Shown: positions 8,409-15,575 of the stretch, in pieces
Layout: every line of letters begins with the position of its first letter
Numbering within the stretch: the stretch's first letter is position 1
DNA from: Salinarimonas sp.
GTDB lineage: Bacteria > Pseudomonadota > Alphaproteobacteria > Rhizobiales > Beijerinckiaceae
Length of the DNA stretch: 64,000 nt
NCBI RefSeq assembly: GCF_040111675.1
Contig: NZ_CP157794.1
Location: 1,571,501 to 1,635,500 of the forward strand
Direction: 5' to 3'
The notes under the pieces: generated by a model
What the model was told of the DNA's origin: nothing
Database searches by the model: none
The model's input: the letters and a program-made list of their open reading frames with translations, nothing else
Program-made: the position numbers and the translations under genes

Positions 8409-8925
8409 GGTGGATCCCCTCCGGTTTCCCGGCGCCGGTCTGGAGCGCCTCCAAGGAGGATAGCGCGGCGCTTCGCCGCGGCTACCCGTCCGCGCGCGAA
8501 TGGACCCCTGCGCGCGCGGATTTCACGAAACCGTGATCGCGGCGGGCTGCGACTCCCCTCAGTCGGTGCACACATTTCATGAGGCGAATGCCCATCGTCG
8601 GACGGGCGCGACTCGAAGGCAGGGCGCCGACGGTCTCCCCTCGCCCTTGCGGCGAGGGGCCGGGGGTGTGGGTCGTGCAGAACTGTCTCGACGGCGATGC
8701 CGTTCGTACCGGTAGGGTCGCGTTCGTCCCGAGACGTCTCGCGCTGCATCGCGACCCACATCCGCCCCCTTTCGGGGGCGCCTTCTCCAAGGGAGAAGGA
8801 CGAGCGGCTCGCGCCTCTCGCAGATCACGACCAACGGCGCGGGACGATATGTGAATCGTCTAGCCACCAGGGAGAGGGGAACTCCGTCGCGCTCGCGTCG
8901 AACCGCCCAGCCCTCTCCCGATCGC
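8409..8925. other. Gene-free stretch upstream of the cytochrome pair
   Basis: No convincing gene was found; the short open frames in all directions arise from repeat sequence. The promoter of the cytochrome operon (minus strand) must lie near its left end. The middle is occupied by a palindromic repeat, listed separately. The right end abuts the stop of the CoxL-type gene. Confidence 0.6.
8634..8801. repeat. Intergenic palindromic repeat A
   Basis: About 168 bases of nested inverted repeats. The outer left hairpin is CCCCTCGCC/GGCGAGGGG and the right end has GCCCCCTTTCGGGGGC and CCTTCTC/GAGAAGG. A long-range pair is GTGTGGGTCGTGCAG (8665-8680) with CTGCATCGCGACCCACA, and an inner pair is GTCTCG/CGAGAC. 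It is not bounded by target duplications that I can see and encodes nothing. Similar GC-rich palindromes recur at four other places in the window. Confidence 0.6.
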
Positions 8926-11220
8926 TCAGCCCCCCTCCGCCTCCCGGATGACCTGGAACACCGCCTGCGGCGTCGCCGGCATGTCGATGCGGCGCACGCC
9001 GTAAGCGCGGTGGAGCGCGTCGGCGACCGCGTTCATCACCGCGGGGGAGGCGCCGATCGAGCCCGCCTCGCCCGCGCCCTTCATCCCGAGCACGTTCGTC
9101 GTGGAGGGCACGTTGCGGGTCTCGAAGACGAAGTTCGGGACGTCGGCGGCGCGCGGCAGCTGGTAGTCCATGAACGAGGCCGTCACCAGCTGGCCGCCCT
9201 CGTCGTAGACGACGTGCTCCTGCAGCGCCTGGCCGATGCCCTGGGCGACGCCGCCATGCACCTGGCCGGCGAGGAGGAGCGGGTTCAGCGTCACGCCGAA
9301 ATCGTCGACGACGACGTAGCCGACGACCTCCGTCACGCCCGTGTCGGGGTCGATCTCGACCTCGCACACGTGCGTGCCGTTCGGATAGGTCGCCTCGGGC
9401 GGCTTCCAGGCGTGCGACGCCGCGAGCCCCTCGGGCGTCTTGGCGGCGAGGTCGGCGAAGGACACGGCGCGGTCGGTGCCCGCGACGCGCACGCCGCCCT
9501 CCGCGATCTCGAGGTCGGCCGCCGCCGCCTCGAGCGCGTCGGAGGCGAGCTCCTTGAGGCGCGTCGCCAGCATCTCGGAGGCGCCGGCGACCGAGGCTCC
9601 GCCGACGGGGATGGAGCGCGAGCCGCCGGTGCCGCCGCCGGTCTTGATCTGGTCGGTGTCGCCCTGGACGACACGGATCTTCTCGACCGGCAGATCGAGA
9701 TGCTGCGACACGAGCTGGGCGTAGGCCGTGAGGTGGCCCTGGCCGGTCGACTGGGTCCCGATCTTCACGAGCGCGGTGCCGTCGCGCTCGATCGAGACCT
9801 CCGCCGTCTCGGCGCCGCCGCCGGAGCAGGCCTCGATGTAGCAGGCCATGCCGATGCCGCGGATCCGCCCGCGCGCGCGGGCCGCCGCGAGCCGGTCCTC
9901 GAAGCCCGCCCACCCGGCCAGCTCCATGGCGCGGCGCATGTGGCCTTCGAACTCGCCCGTGTCGTAGGTGCGCCCGGTCTTCGTCCTGTAGGGCATCTGC
10001 TCCGGGCGGATGAAGTTCTTCGCGCGCACCGCATCCGGCGTCTCGCCGAGCTCGCGGGCGATGTGATCGACGAGCCGCTCGATGACGTAGGCGGCCTCCG
10101 GCCGGCCGGCGCCGCGATAGGCGTCGACGGGGACCGTATGCGAGTACCAGCCGCGGATGCGCGCGTGGACCGCCGGGATGTCGTAGGCGCCCGGCGACAT
10201 GCGCGCGCCGCCCGACGGGATGAACGGCGCGAATTGCGAGAGATAGGCGCCCATGTCGGCGTCGATCGTCACGCGCAGGGCCAGGAAGCGGCCGTCGGCG
10301 TCGAGCGCCATCTGCGCCTCGGTGAGGTTGTCGCGCCCTTGCGCGTCGCCCACGAAATGCTCCGTGCGGTCCGCCGCCCATTTCACGGGCGCGCCGAGCC
10401 TCTCCGCCGCCAGCGCGCAGAGCGGGTATTCCCGATAGGTGAAGATCTTGGTGCCGAAGCCGCCGCCGACGTCTGGCGTGACGACCCGCAGACGCTCCTC
10501 CGGCCAGCCGAGCGTCTGCGCGACGAGGTCGCGTACGTCGTGGCTGCCCTGGCTCCCGAGCGTCAAGGTGACGCGGCCCGTGGCCGCGTCGATCTCGGCG
10601 AGGCAGGCCCGCGGCTCGAGGAAGTTCGCGACGACGCGGTTGTTGACGAGGGTGAGCGAGACCACGCGCGCGGCCGTCTCGAAGGCGGCGTCGGTCTCGT
10701 CCTTGTCGCCCACGGCGGCGTCGAAGGCGAGGTTCGTGCCGAGCTGCGGCCAGACGAGCGCCGCGCCCTCGGCCTTCGCGCCGGCGATCCCAACGGCGGC
10801 GGGCAGCGGCTCGTACTCGGCCGGGAAGGCCTCGGCCGCCTCGCGGGCCTGCGCCAGTGTGTCCGCCACGACCATCCCCACGACGTCGCCGACGTGGCGC
10901 ACGTGGTCGCGGGCGATGATCGGGTAGGGCGGCAGCGGCATCTTCGAGCCGTCGGCATTGCGCGCCGGTCCGAGGCAGGGGAGATCCTGCAGGTCCTTCG
11001 CGTCCTCGCCGGCGAGGACGAGGCGCACGCCCGGCATGGCGCGCACCTCGGAGAGATCCCCGACACGGAGCGTGGCGTGAGCGTGCGGGCTGCGCACCAT
11101 CACGGCGTTGATCATGCCGGGTGGCGCGAAATCGTCGGTGTATCGGCCCGTCCCGGTCACGAAACGGGCGTCCTCGACGCGTCGCACGGCCTGGCCGACG
11201 CCGAATTTCATGGGGCGCAT
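8926..11220 (-). CDS. Molybdenum hydroxylase large subunit, CoxL form II type
   Basis: 764 residues from the ATG at 11220, with GGAG eight bases upstream (a TTG five codons earlier is also open). It belongs to the xanthine dehydrogenase/aerobic CO dehydrogenase large-subunit family that binds the Mo-pterin cofactor. Visible marks: VGQAVRRVEDARFVTGTGRY at the N-terminus, VTPDVGGGFGTK, QSTGQGHLTAYAQ, and GMKGAGEAGSIG carrying the catalytic Glu. The active-site loop reads AYRGAGR (367-373), the form II signature, not the AYxCSFR of true CO dehydrogenase. The medium (FAD) and small (2Fe-2S) subunit genes are not in the window. It is 74 bases downstream of a rhodanese gene on the same strand. The substrate is unknown; it should not be called a CO dehydrogenase. 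Confidence 0.9.
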   Translation of the reverse strand: MRPMKFGVGQAVRRVEDARFVTGTGRYTDDFAPPGMINAVMVRSPHAHATLRVGDLSEVRAMPGVRLVLAGEDAKDLQDLPCLGPARNADGSKMPLPPYPIIARDHVRHVGDVVGMVVADTLAQAREAAEAFPAEYEPLPAAVGIAGAKAEGAALVWPQLGTNLAFDAAVGDKDETDAAFETAARVVSLTLVNNRVVANFLEPRACLAEIDAATGRVTLTLGSQGSHDVRDLVAQTLGWPEERLRVVTPDVGGGFGTKIFTYREYPLCALAAERLGAPVKWAADRTEHFVGDAQGRDNLTEAQMALDADGRFLALRVTIDADMGAYLSQFAPFIPSGGARMSPGAYDIPAVHARIRGWYSHTVPVDAYRGAGRPEAAYVIERLVDHIARELGETPDAVRAKNFIRPEQMPYRTKTGRTYDTGEFEGHMRRAMELAGWAGFEDRLAAARARGRIRGIGMACYIEACSGGGAETAEVSIERDGTALVKIGTQSTGQGHLTAYAQLVSQHLDLPVEKIRVVQGDTDQIKTGGGTGGSRSIPVGGASVAGASEMLATRLKELASDALEAAAADLEIAEGGVRVAGTDRAVSFADLAAKTPEGLAASHAWKPPEATYPNGTHVCEVEIDPDTGVTEVVGYVVVDDFGVTLNPLLLAGQVHGGVAQGIGQALQEHVVYDEGGQLVTASFMDYQLPRAADVPNFVFETRNVPSTTNVLGMKGAGEAGSIGASPAVMNAVADALHRAYGVRRIDMPATPQAVFQVIREAEGG

Positions 11221-11294
11221 GGGGATCTCCGCCAATGGGTCATGTCGTGCGCGAGGGTGGCGCTCCGCGCGCGTCTGTCAACCGCCTCGGATGC

Positions 11295-11627
11295 TCACCC
11301 GGTCTCGACGGGTTCGCCCGCGGTGACCCAATCCTGGATGCCGCCCTGGTAGTGGGCGACTTCGGAGACGCCCGCCGCCTGCGCCGCATGCGCGGCGTGC
11401 TGCGAGCGCACGCCCGCGGAGCAGGTGAAGACGATTCGCCGCCCGTCGTCGGGCAGGGCCTGCGCGTCGAAGCGCGAGAGCGGGTGGCACACGGAGCCCG
11501 GAATGCGCCGGACCTCGTACTCGTCCGGCTCGCGGACGTCGACGAGGGCGATGGAGCCCGTCTCGAGGCCGCGCTTCACCTCCTCGCGGGACAGTGCGGG
11601 CGCGTCTCCAGTGGGTTGGGTCAACAT
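11295..11627 (-). CDS. Single-domain rhodanese-like protein
   Basis: 110 residues from the ATG at 11627 (GGGAG eight bases upstream; an upstream ATG at 11675 lacks a ribosome site). The rhodanese fold spans nearly the whole chain: IALVDVREPDEYEVRRIPGS, then the active-site loop FTCSAGVRSQHAA with the sulfur-carrying Cys, and YQGGIQDW. It probably acts as a thiosulfate or protein-persulfide sulfurtransferase in the cytoplasm. It precedes the Mo-hydroxylase gene on the same strand; a role in sulfuration of its cofactor is an attractive but unproven link. Confidence 0.88.
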   Translation of the reverse strand: MLTQPTGDAPALSREEVKRGLETGSIALVDVREPDEYEVRRIPGSVCHPLSRFDAQALPDDGRRIVFTCSAGVRSQHAAHAAQAAGVSEVAHYQGGIQDWVTAGEPVETG

Positions 11628-11752
11628 GGGGTGTTCTCCCTGCTCGCGCCGGCTCTTCGGCGCGAGGTTCGACAAAGATGCTTGCGGACGATTCAGGATT
11701 AAGGAACCGGCCGCGGCTTAAGGTGACAACGTTTCAGGACCGTGTGGGGCTC

Positions 11753-12874
11753 ATGCTCGATTTCCAGGTCAAACGTCGGTTCGCCCAGATGCGCCGCTCC
11801 TTCGCGACGCTCGGGTTCTCGGCCGCGCCCGCGACGGGTGCGCCGGCCGGCGCGCGCGCGGACCTGATGCTCGACGACAGCGCCCTCGCGTCGAGCCCGC
11901 TCGAGCGCGCCTCCGAGATCGGGTGGAGCGGCGCCGGCGGCCACGACGACGGCGGGGCCGGCGACGGCCGCGACGAGGCGCGCGAGGCCGTCTTCCGCCT
12001 GGCCTACGCCATCCGCCGCGAGGCGGAGACGCTCGAGACCCTCGCGCCGCGCGCCCGCGCCGAGGCGCGACGTCTCGCCCGCGAGGAGGCCGATCTCGCG
12101 GCCGCGGCGGAAAGCCTCGGCGACGCCGATCTGGGTCCCGCCCTCGACCTGATGGTGCCGCCGGTCGCCTCGCTCGTCGCCGACGTCGCGGCGACGGCGC
12201 TCAACGTCTCCCTCGCCGCCGTGCGCGCCGGCGCCTCGGCCCGGGGCTTCACCGCGGCCTCGACGGAGGTGGCCGATCTCGCCCGCGTGCTGGAGGAGGC
12301 CTGGGGCGCGGTCGAAGGCCTCGTCGCGGCGCTGGAGGAGCGCTCGGCCGAGACGGCGACGCTCGCCGCCTCCCTGCGTCAGCGCGGCGCCGCGCTCGCT
12401 CGCGGCGCCGGCCGGGAGGAGCCGGACTTCGACGTCGCCGCCCTGCGCCGCTTCGCGCTCGACACGTCGGGCGTGGCGGCGCGGCTCGCCGACGGCGCGC
12501 AGGACATGGCCCGCACCGTGCGGGCGCTGTCCGACGGCCTGATCGCCGCGGTGCGACGGTCGCCCATGGGCGATCGACGCGCGCAGGCCCGCATTCCCGT
12601 CGACGCGCCCTGCGAGGTGCGCGTCGCCGCCGGCGCCCTGCGCGGGCGCACCCGCGATCTCTCGGCCAAGGGCGCGCTCGTCGTGCTCGAGCGCCCGGCG
12701 GCGCTGAGCCCGGGCCAGCCGCTCTCGTTCCATCTGCCGGACACGCCGGCGATCGCGGGGAGCGTCGTCGAGATCGAGGGCGAGCGGCTGCGACTCTCCT
12801 TCGACCTGCGCCACGACGCCAACGCCGCGGCCGCGGCGGCGCTGGAGCGGTTCCTCGGCGCCGCGGACGACTGA
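11753..12874 (+). CDS. PilZ-domain protein with chemoreceptor-like helical region
   Basis: 373 residues. The first ~270 are Ala/Glu-rich helices. One stretch (ALNVSLAAVRAGASARGFTA followed by ASTEVADLARVLEEA) resembles the signalling hairpin of methyl-accepting proteins (GRGFAVVAxEVRxLA), though it is diverged. The C-terminus is a PilZ domain with both c-di-GMP motifs intact: R276xxxR280 and D302-L-S304-A-K-G307. There is no membrane segment, so it should be cytoplasmic. A role as a c-di-GMP effector on motility or envelope is inferred. ATG 11753 is chosen because similarity-bearing sequence begins there; a GTG three codons upstream is an alternative. Divergent from the rhodanese gene. Confidence 0.78.
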   Translation: MLDFQVKRRFAQMRRSFATLGFSAAPATGAPAGARADLMLDDSALASSPLERASEIGWSGAGGHDDGGAGDGRDEAREAVFRLAYAIRREAETLETLAPRARAEARRLAREEADLAAAAESLGDADLGPALDLMVPPVASLVADVAATALNVSLAAVRAGASARGFTAASTEVADLARVLEEAWGAVEGLVAALEERSAETATLAASLRQRGAALARGAGREEPDFDVAALRRFALDTSGVAARLADGAQDMARTVRALSDGLIAAVRRSPMGDRRAQARIPVDAPCEVRVAAGALRGRTRDLSAKGALVVLERPAALSPGQPLSFHLPDTPAIAGSVVEIEGERLRLSFDLRHDANAAAAAALERFLGAADD

Positions 12875-12881
12875 GACGCCC

Positions 12882-14090
12882 TCAGCCCCGGGCCGCCTCG
12901 AGCGCCTGCAGGACGTCGGCGACGAGATCCTCGCGATGCTCGAGACCGGCCGAGATTCGCAGCATGCCGTCGCCGATGCCCATCGACGCGCGCTCCTGCG
13001 GCGTGAAACGTTCGTGCGTCGTCGTGGCGGGATGGGTGACGAGGCTCTTCGCGTCGCCGAAATTGTTCGAGATCTTGATGATCCGCAGCGCCTTGCCGAA
13101 GGCGAAGGCGGCCTGCTTGCCGCCGGCGAGCTCCACCGCGAGCACGGTTCCGCCGCAGGTCATCTGGCGGCGGCAGAGATCGTGGTCCGGTGAGGAAGGC
13201 AGGCCGGGATAGCGCACGCGCGCGATGCCCGGGGCGTTCTCGAACGCCGTCGCGAGGGCGAGCGCGTTCTCGGCCTGGCGGCCGATGCGCAGCGACAGCG
13301 TCTCGAGGCTCTTGAGCATGACCCAGGCGTTGAAGGGCGAGAGCGCCGGGCCGGTATGGCGCAGCCAGGGCTGGACCCGCTCCTCGATGAACGCCTTCGA
13401 CGACAGCACGATCCCGCCGAGACATCGCCCCTGGCCGTCGATGTGCTTCGTCGCCGAGTAGGTGACGACGTCGGCCCCGAGCGCCAGCGGATTCGAGACG
13501 GTGGGAATGCCGAGCGCGTTGTCGACGACGAGGATCGCGCCGACCTCGCGGGCGAGGCGGGCCATGGCGGCGATGTCGATGAGATCCGTCGTCGGGTTGG
13601 CCGGGCTCTCGAGGAACAGCGCCGCGGTCTCGGGGCGGATGGCGGCGCGCCAGGCCTCCGGATCCCCGCCGTCCACGAAGGTGGTCGCGATGCCGAATTT
13701 CGGCAGGATCTCGGCCAGGATGAAGCGGCAGGAGCCGAACAGGATCGAGGACGAGACCACGTGGTCGCCCGCCTTCAACGGCCCCATCAGCGCCGCGGCG
13801 ACGGCGGCCATGCCGGTCGCGGTGGCCCGGGCGGCCTCGGCGCCCTCGAGAGCGGCCATGCGCTCCTCGAACATCGCCACCGTGGGGTTGCCGAAGCGCG
13901 AATAGATGAAGCCCGCCCCGCCGGTCTTGTCTTTGAAGCGCGCCTCCGCCGTCTCCATGTCCGGATAGGTGAAGCCCTGCGTCAGGAACAGGGCCTCGGA
14001 CGTCTCTCCGAACGGCGTCCGGTTCGACGCCGCGTGCACGGCCAGCGTTTCCGGGCGCAGGGGAGGGGTCGGGCGCTCGGCGGAGCTCAT
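12882..14090 (-). CDS. metZ: O-succinylhomoserine sulfhydrylase MetZ
   Basis: 402 residues, normal for the Cys/Met metabolism PLP enzymes. It makes homocysteine from O-succinylhomoserine and sulfide in methionine synthesis. The PLP Schiff-base lysine is K215 in VTYSATKHIDGQGRCLGG. Other marks are YSRFGNPTVAMFEERMAALEGAE, LESPANPTTDL and the C-terminal RISAGLEHREDLVADV. The start MSSAERP at 14090 is preferred over longer frames because the upstream part has no family similarity. O-acetylhomoserine as substrate cannot be excluded from sequence alone. Converges on the PilZ gene with a seven-base gap. Confidence 0.93.
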   Translation of the reverse strand: MSSAERPTPPLRPETLAVHAASNRTPFGETSEALFLTQGFTYPDMETAEARFKDKTGGAGFIYSRFGNPTVAMFEERMAALEGAEAARATATGMAAVAAALMGPLKAGDHVVSSSILFGSCRFILAEILPKFGIATTFVDGGDPEAWRAAIRPETAALFLESPANPTTDLIDIAAMARLAREVGAILVVDNALGIPTVSNPLALGADVVTYSATKHIDGQGRCLGGIVLSSKAFIEERVQPWLRHTGPALSPFNAWVMLKSLETLSLRIGRQAENALALATAFENAPGIARVRYPGLPSSPDHDLCRRQMTCGGTVLAVELAGGKQAAFAFGKALRIIKISNNFGDAKSLVTHPATTTHERFTPQERASMGIGDGMLRISAGLEHREDLVADVLQALEAARG

Positions 14091-14295
14091 CGGACGATCA
14101 TCCCGTTCTGTATAACGAACGCATTCTCTTGCCGGAGCCTCGCGCGGGACGCAAGCGATTTCGGGCGCCGCATGGGGAACGGGCGAGAATGGGTCTTGAC
14201 GGTTGTGCGCGGCGCGTCGACACCGAAGCGTGGCGGCCGACGGGGGAACGGGCTCGGCGTCTCGTCGGTTTCCTTCAACGTCGAGGAGGTTCCGC

Positions 14296-15333
14296 GTGTC
14301 CCTGTTCACCCATCCCGAGTTCGACGGCCACGAGCGCGTTCTGTTCGCGCACGATCCGGCCTCGGGCCTGAAAGCCATCGTCGCCATCCATTCGACGCGT
14401 CTCGGCCCCGCCGCGGGCGGCTGCCGGATGTGGCCCTATGCGAGCGAGGAGGAGGCGCTGGCCGACGCGCTGCGTCTCTCCCGCGGCATGACCTACAAGA
14501 ACGCGGTCGCCGGCCTCGATCTCGGCGGCGGAAAGTCCGTCATCATCGCCGACCCGCGCACGCAGAAGACGCCCGAGCTCCTGCGCGCCTTCGGCCGCGC
14601 CGTGCACGACCTCGGCGGCACGTACGTGACGGCGGAGGACGTCGGCGTGTCCGTCGCCGACATGGAGATCGTCCGCGAGGCGACGCCGCACGTGGCGGGC
14701 CTCGAGACCGGCGCGCACGCCTCGGGCGATCCCTCGCCGGTGACGGCGCGGGGCGTGTTCGAGGGCATGCGCAAGGCGCTGCTCGTCGCGACGGGCTCCG
14801 ACGATGTCGCCGGGCGCACGATCGCGGTGCAGGGTCTCGGCCATGTCGGCCGGCACCTGTGCGCGTTGCTCCACGCCGCCGGCGCCCGGCTCGTCGTGTC
14901 CGACATCGACCCCGCCCGTGTCGCCGACGCCGAGCGGGCCTTCGACGCGCGCGCCGTGGCGCCCGACGCGATCGCGACCGTCGCGGCCGACGTGTTCGCG
15001 CCCTGCGCGCTGGGCGGCGTCCTCGACGACGCGACCATCCCGCGGCTGAAGGCGCGCATCGTCGCGGGCGCCGCCAACAACCAGCTCGCCCGCCCCGAGC
15101 ACGCCGACGCCCTGCACGCGCGCGGCATCCTCTACGTGCCGGACTTCGCGCTCAATGCGGGCGGGATCATCAACGTGGCGCGCGAGATCGAGGGCCGCAC
15201 CGACGCCGGCTGGCTCACGGAGACGCTCGGGGCCATGGTCGCCAACATCGAGACCATCCTGCGCGAGGCGGCCGAGCGCGGCGTCTCCCCGAACGGTGTC
15301 GCGGAGGCGTTCGCGCGGCGGCGGCTGGCGTGA
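14296..15333 (+). CDS. Leucine dehydrogenase-type amino acid dehydrogenase
   Basis: 345 residues from GTG 14296, placed by the strong site GAGGAGG seven bases upstream. A Glu/Leu/Phe/Val dehydrogenase: the N-terminal domain carries RLGPAAGGCRMW, K68 (MTYKNA) and catalytic K80 (LDLGGGKSVI), numbering that matches Bacillus leucine dehydrogenase. The C-terminal Rossmann fold has VQGLGHVGRHLC and GAANNQLARPEHADAL. It reversibly deaminates a branched-chain or aromatic L-amino acid with NAD+. Substrate choice between Leu/Val and Phe cannot be fixed here. It is divergent from metZ and 242 bases before glgE; co-transcription with glgE is not obvious. Confidence 0.88.
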   Translation: MSLFTHPEFDGHERVLFAHDPASGLKAIVAIHSTRLGPAAGGCRMWPYASEEEALADALRLSRGMTYKNAVAGLDLGGGKSVIIADPRTQKTPELLRAFGRAVHDLGGTYVTAEDVGVSVADMEIVREATPHVAGLETGAHASGDPSPVTARGVFEGMRKALLVATGSDDVAGRTIAVQGLGHVGRHLCALLHAAGARLVVSDIDPARVADAERAFDARAVAPDAIATVAADVFAPCALGGVLDDATIPRLKARIVAGAANNQLARPEHADALHARGILYVPDFALNAGGIINVAREIEGRTDAGWLTETLGAMVANIETILREAAERGVSPNGVAEAFARRRLA

Positions 15334-15575
15334 CGAGCGGTGCGAAAATCCCGAGCGGGGTTGCGCGTCGCGTCGGCTCGGGCTTAGCTTCACGTTCTCT
15401 GCTGGGAACTCCGGCCTATCCGGGGTGTTGACCCGGACACCCGAGCGCAGGCGTCCGCCGTGCGCAGACGCGCGAGACGAACGAGACAGACAGACCGAGG
15501 CGACGCCGGTCGCCCGCACCCGTGCGCGCGGTCCTCGCGCGCATCCGATCAGCGACGAAAGGCACGCGAGGGACG
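15334..15575. other. Leader region of the glgE operon
   Basis: 242 bases with no gene. It holds the possible sigma-EcfG promoter described separately and a ~147-base stretch from it to the glgE start. The only notable structure is a short dyad, CCTATCCGGGG beside CCCGGACACC. I see no riboswitch consensus. Confidence 0.5.
15405..15429 (+). promoter_or_regulatory. Candidate sigma-EcfG promoter of the trehalose/glucan operon
   Basis: GGAAC at 15405-15409, a 16-base spacer, then TGTT at 15426-15429. The general stress sigma factor of alphaproteobacteria, EcfG, recognises GGAAC-N16/17-CGTT, so there is one mismatch (C to T). It lies 147 bases before the glgE start codon, and stress control of trehalose genes by EcfG is known in rhizobia. 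A match of this length can occur by chance in GC-rich DNA. Confidence 0.4.

Noticed and set aside
8926..11220. Calling the Mo-hydroxylase a carbon monoxide dehydrogenase
   Set aside because: The active-site loop is AYRGAGR rather than AYxCSFR, and coxM/coxS are absent from the window, so CO oxidation is not supported.
14245..14270. GGAAC-N17-GGTT upstream of the leucine dehydrogenase-type gene as an EcfG promoter
   Set aside because: It has one mismatch in the -10 box and lies only 26 bases before the start codon inside very GC-rich DNA. Evidence is too weak to list.
14091..14295. Possible SAM-responsive riboswitch upstream of metZ
   Set aside because: SAM-II and SAM/SAH elements often precede alphaproteobacterial methionine genes, but I could not find the conserved core or pseudoknot pairing on the minus strand here.
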